A stretch of 64,000 nucleotides of DNA from Prochlorococcus sp. AG-402-O21 (GCA_003216375.1 QCIZ01000005.1:44143-108142), one strand, 5' to 3'; numbered from the stretch's first letter, positions 28,029-37,089 are shown. Notes: generated by a model from the letters alone, not told the origin. Numbers and translations are program-made.

Positions 28029-29780
28029 CTAATCAGTTAATGTAATCCAAACTACTTGATAAGGATTAAGTTTGAAAGTATTAGTATTTAAATAAGAACC
28101 AGTAATATTATCAAGTAAACGTTTATCAGAACTTAATTCTAATGAATTGATGTCATTTAATGGAGAAATACTTAAAAACTCATGGGACATATTACAAATA
28201 ACATAGACACTTTCTTCGGCAATACCTCTTTGAATAATTACACAATTAGCTATATTTGTAGAGATACATTTCATACTCGCCTCCGGATGAAAAGCTTTAA
28301 GTCTTGACCTGACTTTAACTATATGAGTAAGGTATGAAATATTTTTACTAGCTGGAGAATTAAAGTTCTTAAGTGCTTCAAGTAATTTATTTGCCTCAAA
28401 TTTTTCTCGATTTAAATCTCTTCTTTGCCCTGTTTTTCTAAAAGAATCAAGATCATTAGGAGAGGCTAATACAGCTGGGAGATAAAAAGCTGGAACACCT
28501 TTTAAAGATAAAGTAAAAAGCTGACTTAGCAAAAAACGTTCAAATTGAAATAGCGTGTTGTCAGGAGCTTCGTTAGACATCGCACTCCACCAACTAATAT
28601 TTAATTCATAAGGTTGATCTTTTCCATTTGACAGCCGACGATGACTAACTAATCCTCCGCGTTTCTCTGATTCAACCAAGAGATTATGGACTCTATTATC
28701 GTCCATAATTCCTTCTAATGCTCTTAAGCCAATACCATCATGTGAAGAAGTGAAGTTGAGCAGAGATGTATCCCTTGGCAACTCATTCCAATGAGATAAC
28801 CAATTATTTAATAAATCAGTTTTACCGGTATAAATAGCTTCTAATAATAAAGGAGGTAGAGTAAAGTTATAAGCAAGATTGGCTTCATTCCCATCAATCA
28901 AATAAGAAAGATTTTCTTTTTCTGGAACATTAGTCTCAGTAATTAATACCGCCGAAGGCTTAATAATCTTCAAGCATTTATTTAAAAGCTTAACTATTGA
29001 GTGTACTGGATCTAAATGTAAACAAGTCGTATATGGCTCCTTCCAAACAAAAGCGATTGCGTCAAGTCTAATCCATTCGGCTCCATTAGATATATATCTA
29101 ACTAATAGTTTCAAAAACTCAAGAAAAATATGTGGATTTTTCCAATCAACATCAATTTGATCTGGTCCAAATGTTGTCCAAACGTTCCTAAAGCCTTGAT
29201 TAGTATTTACGTCAGTGAACAGAGATGAATTTCTAGGCCTTATAACTTTTTCCCAAATATCAGTATCAGAAGGAGCAACTATGTACGACTTACCAGGATC
29301 CTCTGATTTTATAAATTGATGAACCCATGGATGAGAAGAAGAAACATGATTTAAAACAAGATCTGCCATTATTTTGTGCTTACTTGATAATTCCTTTAAA
29401 TCATTCCAATTCCCAAAAGTATCATCAATTTTTTCATGATTAGATACAGCGAATCCGCCATCACTTGTAGAAGGGAGAAATGGTAAAACATGTATGACTG
29501 AAGAAAGACCACTTAATCTATTTTTTACGAATTCAGTTAATGTTTTTAAAGTTGATTCGTCTTTCCTATAAATTGAATCTGGGTAAGTGATCAAAACAAC
29601 ACTTGAAGAATCCCAAATTGATCCGATCTGTAATTCTTTATTGTTCTTCTTAACACGAAATGGATCGAGAATCTGCAACAATTGTGACCACACTGAATTG
29701 ATTTCTTGTTCAGAGTGCTCAGGATAAATTTCTCTGAGAGACAATCTCAGCTCATCTAATTCACTATCCAACTCAGACAC
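28029..29780 (-). CDS. GH13 sucrose-phosphorylase-like enzyme, probable glucosylglycerate phosphorylase
   Basis: The 583-residue protein is an alpha-amylase-superfamily member of the GH13 subfamily 18 type. The nucleophile is Asp240 in EWIRLDAIAFVWKE, the acid/base Glu282 in LITETNVPE and the stabiliser Asp348 in FTSSHDGIGLR. Annotated relatives are sucrose phosphorylases, but those found beside glucosylglycerate genes act on glucosylglycerate, giving glucose-1-phosphate and glycerate. The next two genes, a phosphatase and glycerate kinase, support that substrate. The sequence alone cannot separate sucrose from glucosylglycerate specificity. It is first in its operon, 71 bp from divergent gpgS. 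Confidence 0.85.
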   Translation of the reverse strand: MSELDSELDELRLSLREIYPEHSEQEINSVWSQLLQILDPFRVKKNNKELQIGSIWDSSSVVLITYPDSIYRKDESTLKTLTEFVKNRLSGLSSVIHVLPFLPSTSDGGFAVSNHEKIDDTFGNWNDLKELSSKHKIMADLVLNHVSSSHPWVHQFIKSEDPGKSYIVAPSDTDIWEKVIRPRNSSLFTDVNTNQGFRNVWTTFGPDQIDVDWKNPHIFLEFLKLLVRYISNGAEWIRLDAIAFVWKEPYTTCLHLDPVHSIVKLLNKCLKIIKPSAVLITETNVPEKENLSYLIDGNEANLAYNFTLPPLLLEAIYTGKTDLLNNWLSHWNELPRDTSLLNFTSSHDGIGLRALEGIMDDNRVHNLLVESEKRGGLVSHRRLSNGKDQPYELNISWWSAMSNEAPDNTLFQFERFLLSQLFTLSLKGVPAFYLPAVLASPNDLDSFRKTGQRRDLNREKFEANKLLEALKNFNSPASKNISYLTHIVKVRSRLKAFHPEASMKCISTNIANCVIIQRGIAEESVYVICNMSHEFLSISPLNDINSLELSSDKRLLDNITGSYLNTNTFKLNPYQVVWITLTD

Positions 29781-29851
29781 TCTTTAAAGGAAAACAATCT
29801 TCTCTACCTCATCGTAGCTCCCACCTTGAATCTGTAAAACTTTTTTCTTGA

Positions 29852-31039
29852 ATGGACTTTCAGCAGGGTTTAATCACAACTATTCATGAGTATGGACTGG
29901 CAAAAGATCCAGTAACTCAATTAAATAAAGACCTCTTAAAACGGCCAACATCAATACTTATTCCATGCCTATTTGATGAGTTCAGTAGGCCAGCCTTAAA
30001 ACTTATAAGAACTACTTTAAAAGAATTAAAAAATTTAAATCAGCTAGTCATAGCTCTATCTGCTAGTAATCGGGACGAAGTCGAGAGCGCAAGAGATTTC
30101 TTTAGAGAAATGCCATATCCAGTTCACGTCCAATGGACTAATAGTCCAAAAGTTATTGAATTGCTAAAAGACCAAGAGAAAAATGGTTTAGATCTATTAG
30201 GTGTTCCAGGAAAAGGATGGGCAGTCTGGCAAGGAGTTGGTGTTGCAACAAAAAGTTCAGAAGTCGTAGCACTTTTCGATGCTGATATCAGAACATTCAA
30301 CTCTAATTATCCAGCAAGAATGTTGGGTCCTTTACTAGAAAAATCAAATGGGATTTCTTATGTGAAAGCTTTTTACAGCCGTTTATCTCTTGAGACAAAT
30401 GCACTTCAAGGGAGAGCTACGAGATTATTTGTAGGTCCACTTCTATCAAGCTTGGAACAATTGATGGGGAATGCACCATTCCTTCAATATTTACAGTCAT
30501 TTAGATATCCACTGGCTGGAGAGTTTGCTTTTACTACAGACTTGGCAATGAATTTAAGAATTCCATGTGACTGGGGGTTAGAGATAGGGCTTCTATCAGA
30601 GGTTTATAAAAACGTAAGGATATCAAGAATCGCACAAGTTGATCTGGGTATTTTCGACCATAAGCACAAAGAAATAGGTTCAAAGGCTAATGAAGGTCTC
30701 CAAAAAATGTCTACGGAAATTCTTTCCAGCGTTTTAAGAGGATTAATGGAACACGAAGCAAGAACCCTTACAAGTTCTCAATTAGCAAACTTGGAGGTTT
30801 TATATCGAAGAGCAGGAGAAGACAGAGTAAAACAATTTAGTTTAGATTCCTCAGTTAATCAATTGCCCTACAGTCGACATAAAGAAGAGCTAGCCGTTCA
30901 TACTTTTGGAAAACTATTAAGACCAGCAATAAGTAAATTCCTGGAATCACCAGTCAAGCAGCAATTGCCTTGCTGGGCTAGGGTTTTAGACTGTGAAAGT
31001 AAATTGCAAGATGATTTAGAAAAGGCTGGATGCGCATAA
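29852..31039 (+). CDS. gpgS: glucosyl-3-phosphoglycerate synthase (GT81)
   Basis: GpgS joins glucose from a nucleotide sugar to 3-phosphoglycerate, the first step to glucosylglycerate, a charged compatible solute used by Prochlorococcus, notably when nitrogen is short. The protein has LGVPGKGWAVWQGV and the metal-binding DxD motif VALFDADIRTFN (Asp143, Asp145). YPLAGEFAFTTDLA, later on, fits the GT81 acceptor region. Length is 395 residues. It is divergent from the phosphorylase operon; the 71-bp gap should hold both promoters. Confidence 0.92.
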   Translation: MDFQQGLITTIHEYGLAKDPVTQLNKDLLKRPTSILIPCLFDEFSRPALKLIRTTLKELKNLNQLVIALSASNRDEVESARDFFREMPYPVHVQWTNSPKVIELLKDQEKNGLDLLGVPGKGWAVWQGVGVATKSSEVVALFDADIRTFNSNYPARMLGPLLEKSNGISYVKAFYSRLSLETNALQGRATRLFVGPLLSSLEQLMGNAPFLQYLQSFRYPLAGEFAFTTDLAMNLRIPCDWGLEIGLLSEVYKNVRISRIAQVDLGIFDHKHKEIGSKANEGLQKMSTEILSSVLRGLMEHEARTLTSSQLANLEVLYRRAGEDRVKQFSLDSSVNQLPYSRHKEELAVHTFGKLLRPAISKFLESPVKQQLPCWARVLDCESKLQDDLEKAGCA

Positions 31040-31059
31040 AAGCAGTAACAAATTAATAC

Positions 31060-31833
31060 TCATAAAAAGGCTTTAATTAGTAATGAAATTCCAACAGAAA
31101 AAGAAACTAATTCAAAAACAACTTTAATAAATTTGGACCCTTTAATTATTGAAAAATAAGCTCCAAAGTACCCACCTAGAAGTGAACCTAAAATCAAGAC
31201 AGGGATATAGCTCCAAATAATATTTCCCTTAAATCCTAAAGAGAGTGCACCAATACCATTCCAAAAAATTCCAACAAAAATCAAGGTATAAGCAACCGCC
31301 AAAGAAAAAGACAAATCAAATATTGTTATCATCCAAATCGTCACAAATAGTCCTGTACCAGAAGAAAGATAACCATTGAAGAAACCAATTATAAAAAGGC
31401 CTAATGAGCCAATTATTATCCTTAACTTATTAATTCGAATTTTTTTATTTGTACTGCCAAGTTTCTTTTGCTTAATTGAGTAAAAGCTAAGAAACAAAGT
31501 CAAAAAACCTAATAAGGTAGTTGAAAAATTATTAGGTAAAATTGAGGAAGTATAAGCTCCTAATAAAACGCCAGGCAAACCCGAAATTAATATCAAAAAA
31601 GCATAATTTATTTGTAAGTTATTTTTCTTTAAGTGTGGTACTGAAGCCCCAAAACCTAATGCAACACTAGCAACTTTGTGAGTTGCCAAGGCTTTTGAGA
31701 AAGGTAAACCAAAGAATATGAGAGCCGGAAGTTGTATTAAGCCTGCACCACCTCCAGATAACGCAGAAATGAAATTAGATAAAAATGATATAAATCCCAA
31801 AAGTATTTGAGAAATAATATCATTACTTAACAT
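31060..31833 (-). CDS. TSUP-family membrane transporter (TauE/SafE-like)
   Basis: The 257-residue protein has about eight hydrophobic segments. The N-terminal repeat contains FISALSGGGAGLIQLPAL and the second FFNGYLSSGTGLFVTIWM, the paired motifs of the TSUP (DUF81) family. Members export or import small organic anions or sulfur compounds; the substrate here is unknown. It converges on gpgS with a 20-bp gap, so the two share their downstream region. Confidence 0.87.
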   Translation of the reverse strand: MLSNDIISQILLGFISFLSNFISALSGGGAGLIQLPALIFFGLPFSKALATHKVASVALGFGASVPHLKKNNLQINYAFLILISGLPGVLLGAYTSSILPNNFSTTLLGFLTLFLSFYSIKQKKLGSTNKKIRINKLRIIIGSLGLFIIGFFNGYLSSGTGLFVTIWMITIFDLSFSLAVAYTLIFVGIFWNGIGALSLGFKGNIIWSYIPVLILGSLLGGYFGAYFSIIKGSKFIKVVFELVSFSVGISLLIKAFL

Positions 31834-31883
31834 ATAAATCTAAATGATATATTTTATACAAAAATTATTTCATATGTTTTGAT

Positions 31884-32099
31884 CTAAATATTCTTAATCA
31901 TTTCCCTTCTAATAAGGTCGATACAATTTGGGTGCTCATGAATATACCTATTAAATTCCATTGCAAGTAATCTTGCTTCATATGCATCACATGCATAAAA
32001 GCAATTCTCAAGACGTTGATTATCACAGTTTCTATAATGAACTGTGTAAGGTCTTAAGCTCGCAAGTGGGATTTTAAATTGAGTTTGATTCATTTTCAA
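31884..32099 (-). CDS. small conserved hypothetical protein
   Basis: This 71-residue protein reads SLRPYTVHYRNCDNQRLENC and then YACDAYEARLLAMEFNRYIH, suggesting a compact alpha/beta fold with a C-terminal basic helix. There are four cysteines and no membrane segment. A start at the ATG encoding MNQTQF (two codons later) is equally plausible. It is 50 bp upstream of the TSUP gene on the same strand. Function is unknown. Confidence 0.65.
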   Translation of the reverse strand: MKMNQTQFKIPLASLRPYTVHYRNCDNQRLENCFYACDAYEARLLAMEFNRYIHEHPNCIDLIRREMIKNI

Positions 32100-32247
32100 T
32101 TTATATTCCTATTTGAGTTATGCATCCATTAGAAAAATTTTTCTACGGATGTCTTGTAACCAATATAAATTAAAATTTATTTAGAATTTGAATTTGAATT
32201 AAAATTCGATTTATAAGAGATTAAATAAATTAGTATAGATTATTCAC

Positions 32248-32442
32248 ATGATCAAATTATCTGAAATAGATCTAGGGTCTGCCCTATTATCAATTTTTAT
32301 CTTAATCGGATTCATAGCTACGGCTTTTGTCTTTATAAGACTAACGATAATTGGAATTAACTATATAAAAATAAATTATTCAAAAGAAGAAGGAGTGGAA
32401 AGGGGGGAGGTGGAAAACAAAAACGAAAGCAAAGGTTTTTAA
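32248..32442 (+). CDS. small single-pass membrane protein
   Basis: This is a 64-residue protein with one long hydrophobic helix (ALLSIFILIGFIATAFVFIR, residues 12-31), a short second hydrophobic stretch (LTIIGINYI), and a strongly charged C-terminus rich in Lys and Glu. The topology resembles other small membrane proteins of picocyanobacteria. No family is recognised. Confidence 0.6.
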   Translation: MIKLSEIDLGSALLSIFILIGFIATAFVFIRLTIIGINYIKINYSKEEGVERGEVENKNESKGF

Positions 32443-32566
32443 AGAGATTAAATTATGAAGAAAATAAAAATAGGCTTTCCAGCAAATTAAAATTTGTTAT
32501 TAGATGAATAGTTAATTCATTGATTCAAAAAATATGTTAATTTAGTAAAATCTAAAGTTATTCATA

Positions 32567-32965
32567 ATGGAAGTAAATCCACTAATACCAATTGGGGCAA
32601 AGATAAAAGTAGATAAGTCAAAAATAGAAAATCTATTGCCAAACAAATTATTGGATACATTACCAAAACAGATAAATGGAGAAATTATTGATTATAAAAT
32701 GACAGATGGGATGGGTATTGGATATGTACTAATGACTGAAGATAATATAAAAATTTGGATATTCAACACCGAATTAAATGAACAAACAATGAAAGAATAT
32801 AGCTTGGAAGAGTCAAATAAATATTACAATCCCCAAAATAGTGATCTTATACTAGGAAAATATAAAGTGGATTTCGAGATAAATGGGAATAGGAATATTA
32901 AAACGATAGCAAATCCAATAAATCTAATTAACTGGTTAATATTTACGATGAAAGATATTTTTTAA
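32567..32965 (+). CDS. DUF2862-like hypothetical protein
   Basis: This is a 132-residue soluble protein. Its first half has PIGAKIKVDKSKIENLLP and GEIIDYKMTDGMGIGYVLMT, then IKIWIFNTEL, resembling the small beta-barrel DUF2862 proteins of cyanobacteria. The C-terminal 45 residues are less typical and end in a hydrophobic helix (INLINWLIFTMKDIF). The function of the family is unknown. It converges with the gene at 32970 (4-bp gap). Confidence 0.65.
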   Translation: MEVNPLIPIGAKIKVDKSKIENLLPNKLLDTLPKQINGEIIDYKMTDGMGIGYVLMTEDNIKIWIFNTELNEQTMKEYSLEESNKYYNPQNSDLILGKYKVDFEINGNRNIKTIANPINLINWLIFTMKDIF

Positions 32966-32969
32966 ACTA

Positions 32970-33257
32970 CTAATCAACTTGCCGTTTCATGATAAGAAAT
33001 AACATTTTTCCAATTTTTATTGTTTCTGAAAGTTCCCATCTCTCCTGGCCCTTTTTATTTAGAAATTTACTTAGTTGCATAGCAGGGTGCTCGGAACCTA
33101 CATTTTCTTGATATTGCTCGGGAAATTGATCTTTAAGAAAATCTGGACTCAGTGAACCTTTAAGTTTTTCGCTTGCAGCCTCCGGATTGCTTGCTTCTTC
33201 ATGTTTACTTGATGAATCATCAACGTTGAGATGGACTACATGATATTCCCACTGCAT
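32970..33257 (-). CDS. conserved hypothetical protein (DUF4177-like fold)
   Basis: The 95-residue protein begins WEYHVVHLNVDD and ends KGQERWELSETIKIGKMLFLIMKR. This pairing of two beta strands with a 'W-E-L' turn resembles the DUF4177 type. A Ser/Glu/Lys-rich insert lies between (residues 14-60). No membrane segment is seen. Function is unknown. Confidence 0.65.
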   Translation of the reverse strand: MQWEYHVVHLNVDDSSSKHEEASNPEAASEKLKGSLSPDFLKDQFPEQYQENVGSEHPAMQLSKFLNKKGQERWELSETIKIGKMLFLIMKRQVD

Positions 33258-33393
33258 AAATATAATTTATGATAATATTTATTATACATAATTCAACTAT
33301 AAGCGAATTTGATATATTCAGATTTCAAAAAAGTTAAAAATCAGATAGTGATTCAAAAAAATATTAATATGGAGAAAATGAATTAAAATCATC

Positions 33394-33561
33394 GTGGAAG
33401 GATTTGACCCAGCTATAAATTATGGTCCAAATGATGCCGGCATATCAGCATTAACAATAATTTTAGGTATTGTTGGCCTAATAGCTATTTCATGGTTGTT
33501 TGGGAAAATATATGCACAAGTAGCCAAATTTTTCGAAAGCAATGATAAAAATGATTCGTAG
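33394..33561 (+). CDS. 55-residue single-pass membrane protein, GTG start
   Basis: From the GTG at 33394 the frame gives EGFDPAINYGPNDAGISALT, a hydrophobic helix (IILGIVGLIAISWLFGKIY, about residues 22-40) and a polar, charged tail. The N-terminal Pro/Asn/Gly/Asp-rich segment probably faces the lumen or periplasm. No family is recognised. Confidence 0.55.
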   Translation: MEGFDPAINYGPNDAGISALTIILGIVGLIAISWLFGKIYAQVAKFFESNDKNDS

Positions 33562-33716
33562 ATAAAATCAAAGAAAAATATTTATATCTATAAAATAAAT
33601 ACATTTAAAACAAAATCAATATTGAATAAAACAAAGGAGTTGTGAATTATTGCAAACTAAAATAACAAAACAATATTAAATGTAGTATTTTGAGATTTAT
33701 CTAATAATCATTAATT

Positions 33717-33836
33717 ATGTTGGCTTCCTTGATGGTTCATGAATGGGCGACACCTTTAAATCTATCAGCTCCAATAGCTGGAATACTAACAATAGGTGGC
33801 TTTATGGGGTATTACAGTTTATCTAGGAAGTTTTAG
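33717..33836 (+). CDS. 39-residue membrane micro-protein
   Basis: The ATG at 33717 opens a frame encoding MLASLMVHEWATPLNLSAPI, then AGILTIGGFMGYY and SLSRKF. One hydrophobic stretch spans about residues 13-32, followed by a basic end, as in small photosynthetic membrane subunits. It lies 45 bp before the phosphoribosyltransferase-like gene. The short length lowers confidence. Confidence 0.45.
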   Translation: MLASLMVHEWATPLNLSAPIAGILTIGGFMGYYSLSRKF

Positions 33837-33880
33837 AAGTTATATCTTAAAAGTAAAGAATAAATATAAATTACCTATAA

Positions 33881-34267
33881 ATGAAAAAGTTAAATTGGAT
33901 AGATTTTGATGAATGCATATATTACATATCTATGCGTTGCAAAAACAAAGAATTTGAGGGAGTATATGGTTTCCCTAGGGGGGGACTATGTCTTGCCGTT
34001 GCACTAAGTCATTCACTTGAACTTCCCTTATTAGACAATCCTAAAAATAATTCTCTCATAGTTGATGATATTTACGACACTGGATACACTCTAGAGAAAA
34101 TAAAGCATTTAAAAGGTTCAGAAACTCATGTATGGATTAGCAAAAAACAACCAACATGGTGGAATACCTATAAATACATCAAAGATAAGGAATGGATTGT
34201 TTTTCCTTGGGAAAATATAAATTTAGCTGATATAGATAGAGAGAGATATTGCAAATCTAGACATTAA
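33881..34267 (+). CDS. phosphoribosyltransferase-like protein
   Basis: The 128-residue protein has YGFPRGGLCLAVALSHSL, matching the pyrophosphate loop of type I phosphoribosyltransferases. SLIVDDIYDTGYTLEKI follows, with Asp62-Asp63 and the Thr67-Gly-x-Thr70 phosphate loop, the PRPP-binding motif. It is shorter than nucleotide-salvage enzymes and lacks an obvious base-binding hood, so the acceptor is unknown. Similar compact forms occur in cyanobacteria and their phages, which is family knowledge rather than a result here. Confidence 0.78.
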   Translation: MKKLNWIDFDECIYYISMRCKNKEFEGVYGFPRGGLCLAVALSHSLELPLLDNPKNNSLIVDDIYDTGYTLEKIKHLKGSETHVWISKKQPTWWNTYKYIKDKEWIVFPWENINLADIDRERYCKSRH

Positions 34268-34272
34268 ACTTT

Positions 34273-34779
34273 TTACCACATTAATTTATTACTTCTATCT
34301 TTTCTAGATGATGAATTAATGGGCTTAAAACTCAATAATCCATCTAACTTCATAGCAAATTCATAAGTATCTCCTTTTAAACCTATATTAATATAATTAT
34401 TATTTGTTTTTATTTTTTTTCTTAAATTCAATAAACCTATATATTTCTTCCATAGAGTTTGATTACTATAATTATATGCCCATAGATCAAAGATATCCTC
34501 TATGGTATTAATAGGAATCTCGGAAGAATAACCTGTATTGTAATTATCTAATTTATATTGATCATATTTCGAATCTAAACATAGGATATCTAATGTTGTA
34601 TTAATTGCTCCCTTAACCTCAATAGCTCCATCAAGACCAAATAATTCTTTTCTATAGCACTCAAGTAATTTACTACTAAGAGAATTAAAAATATTCTCCT
34701 CCTCAGTAAAGTTAACGACCCAAAAACCAACTCCTTTAAATACTCCTGATGCCAAATATAGATTAACAGATTTAGTCAT
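34273..34779 (-). CDS. hypothetical protein
   Basis: This is a 168-residue soluble protein of no recognised family. It begins SVNLYLASGVFKGVGFWVVN, likely two beta strands, and contains GLDGAIEVKGAINTTLDIL and SSEIPINTIEDIFDLWAYNY. Lys, Asn and Ser are abundant, especially at the C-terminus. No signal or membrane segment is seen. It is convergent with the phosphoribosyltransferase-like gene (5-bp gap). Confidence 0.6.
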   Translation of the reverse strand: MTKSVNLYLASGVFKGVGFWVVNFTEEENIFNSLSSKLLECYRKELFGLDGAIEVKGAINTTLDILCLDSKYDQYKLDNYNTGYSSEIPINTIEDIFDLWAYNYSNQTLWKKYIGLLNLRKKIKTNNNYINIGLKGDTYEFAMKLDGLLSFKPINSSSRKDRSNKLMW

Positions 34780-34927
34780 TTATTAAATACTATAGAAGTT
34801 AGGCAATAAATAGAACTTAGAATAAGAAAATTTAATAAAAAAATATCTACTATAAAATAATAATCTTTATGTACTTAAATTGAAAAAATTATTTTTATTG
34901 CAAAAATAAAAAAAGATTCTCAAAAAT

Positions 34928-36241
34928 ATGGAAAAAGTAGTCCCTAGTAAATCCAATGGTTATAGAAAAAGTCTTGGCCCTGGAATCCTTTTAGCTGCAG
35001 CATGTATAGGCGGTTCTCACCTGATGTCATCTACTACAGCGGGAGCCAAGTTTGGATTTTCGCTTATTGGACTTATTTTACTAACAAATCTAGTCAAATA
35101 TCCATTTTTACTTGTAGGTACAAGATTTACAGCTGTTACGGGACTATCGCTTTTAGAGGGATTTCAAAAACGTAATAAATTATATTTACCAATATATTTA
35201 ATTGTTGGATTAATTACAGGTACGTTTACCATTTCGGCAGTTAGTTTTGTTACGGGTCTTCTTTTAAAAAATATAGTAATTTTTTCATCCTTTCCTGCTT
35301 TAGATTTAGCTATAGGTATACTAATAGTATGTTCATTAATATTATTTATAGGTAAATACAAAGCCCTTGATAGGATATCTAAAATTCTTGTATTTTTGCT
35401 TACATTATTAACATTTTTTGCTGTTATATCTTTACTTATTAAAGGCCCTGCTGGAGATATCAATATTTCATTCTTGAATAGCAGTCCATCACCCTGGACT
35501 CTCTCAAACCTTGGTTTTCTAATTCCTCTTATGGGTTGGATGCCTGGTCCAGTAGAGCTTTGTATATGGCCATCATTATGGATGTTTTCAAGAGCCAAAG
35601 AGACGGATCACACCGCTACATTAAAAGAAGCAGAATTCGATTTCAATCTTGGATATTTCATCACTGTTTTAACTGCAATTTTCTTTCTAATTCTTGGTGC
35701 ATACACAATGTATGGCACTGGCGATGAAATGCTAACAGGATCAGGAGTTAGTTTTGCTCAAAATTTAATCCGCTTGTATACAGAATCCATTGGTGGGTGG
35801 GCAAAGTGGATAATTGTACCAGCAGCTTTTGCTGCAATGTTTAGCACTACGCTTACATGTCTAGATGCATATCCAAGGAGCATCTCATCAGCTCATGGCT
35901 TGATAGCTCGATCAGACAAGGGAAACAACTCTACTTTGACTGAAAAAAAACGTTTAAAAAAATGGATCATTTTTCATGTTTTTGCATCACTTTGTGCACT
36001 TCTTATTGCCAAATCTGGAGGAATTGGAGTTAAAGACTATGTTTTCGGTGCTATGACCGGTAGTTTCCTGACAGCTCCTTTGTTTGCCTGGATGGCTATG
36101 GATACAATGAATAGCTCATTAGTAAAAAGTCAATTTCGTTATGGAGTTGTTCTAAAAACAATTTGCTGGTTTGGGATTTCATACCTCTCAGTCTTTAGTT
36201 TATTATTCATATTCAATTCTTTCTTTGGTATTGGACAATAA
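34928..36241 (+). CDS. Nramp-fold transporter lacking canonical metal-binding motifs
   Basis: The 437-residue membrane protein has about 11 hydrophobic helices and the Nramp opening SLGPGILLAAACIGGSHLMS. In metal-importing Nramp proteins the first helix carries Asp-Pro-Gly-Asn; here the place reads Gly-Gly-Ser-His. The sixth-helix Met-Pro-His motif reads GWMPGPVELCIWP, lacking His. Relatives with such changes carry magnesium or unknown substrates, so Mn or Fe import should not be assumed. It is flanked by a long AT-rich upstream gap. Confidence 0.85.
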   Translation: MEKVVPSKSNGYRKSLGPGILLAAACIGGSHLMSSTTAGAKFGFSLIGLILLTNLVKYPFLLVGTRFTAVTGLSLLEGFQKRNKLYLPIYLIVGLITGTFTISAVSFVTGLLLKNIVIFSSFPALDLAIGILIVCSLILFIGKYKALDRISKILVFLLTLLTFFAVISLLIKGPAGDINISFLNSSPSPWTLSNLGFLIPLMGWMPGPVELCIWPSLWMFSRAKETDHTATLKEAEFDFNLGYFITVLTAIFFLILGAYTMYGTGDEMLTGSGVSFAQNLIRLYTESIGGWAKWIIVPAAFAAMFSTTLTCLDAYPRSISSAHGLIARSDKGNNSTLTEKKRLKKWIIFHVFASLCALLIAKSGGIGVKDYVFGAMTGSFLTAPLFAWMAMDTMNSSLVKSQFRYGVVLKTICWFGISYLSVFSLLFIFNSFFGIGQ

Positions 36242-36299
36242 GCTCATAATTTATAAATATCGTTAAAATAAAAAATAGTTAATGAAATTAATTAAATAA

Positions 36300-37088
36300 T
36301 TAACTTGAGGCAGAAGTATAATGTTTAAGAGCAAATTTCCAGAAGAGTCTACTAAAAATAAAAAATAAACTACTTAATATTAGGCCCAAAAATAAAATAT
36401 TAAATTTAAGTTCTCCAAGAATTGCCTCAGCAGGAAAAGTGGTTAAAAAAGCTACAGGTAAAACCAAAGTAAATATGAATCTCAAAATAACAGGATAAGC
36501 TGAAATAGGGTATCTACCTGCAGCTAACAAAGCTCTAAGAACTTCTGTAGCATTCCACGTCTTAACAAACCAAATACTTGATGCAGCAATTAGGAACCAA
36601 ACAGAATAAAGGATAATAAAACCAATTAATAAGGAAATAATGAATACAAATAATGAGTAAATTGAAAAAGTTGAACCTGATTGGATAGCCGCCCAAAAAA
36701 CAATTGAAAGTCCTAAAATAATTTCAGGTAATCCTGCAAAAGAAAACTTTTTAACTGATAGCCAAAATTGACTATCAATTGGTTTTAATAAAACATAATC
36801 GAGAGTACCCTCTCTAACGTAATTAACGATTTCGGTTAAATTTGGTCGTAAAAGAGCATTCGTTAAACCATCAAGAAATGTATAAACACCCTGAATAACT
36901 AAGGCTGATTCCCAAGTCCAATCTCCTAATTGCCTTCCTCCAGTAAAAAAAAGGGATAATATAAATACACTTCCCAAAAGAGTTCCTAACATAGCTAGCA
37001 ACTCAATCAAAAAATTTAATTGATATTCAAGTTGAGAAGCAAATGCTGTAGACCAAAATAATCTAATAGTTTTAAAGTAACGCTGCAT
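36300..37088 (-). CDS. ABC-2-type permease (DUF990-like), second subunit
   Basis: The 262-residue membrane protein has about six hydrophobic helices and a typical ABC-2 N-terminal amphipathic helix. Recognisable parts are NYVREGTLDYVLLKPIDSQF (residues 87-106), a cytosolic loop seen in this family, and WNATEVLRALLAAGRYPIS. It is the last of three genes, separated by one base from the other permease, forming a heterodimeric channel with that subunit. The substrate is unknown. Confidence 0.85.
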   Translation of the reverse strand: MQRYFKTIRLFWSTAFASQLEYQLNFLIELLAMLGTLLGSVFILSLFFTGGRQLGDWTWESALVIQGVYTFLDGLTNALLRPNLTEIVNYVREGTLDYVLLKPIDSQFWLSVKKFSFAGLPEIILGLSIVFWAAIQSGSTFSIYSLFVFIISLLIGFIILYSVWFLIAASSIWFVKTWNATEVLRALLAAGRYPISAYPVILRFIFTLVLPVAFLTTFPAEAILGELKFNILFLGLILSSLFFIFSRLFWKFALKHYTSASS

Positions 37089-37089
37089 A

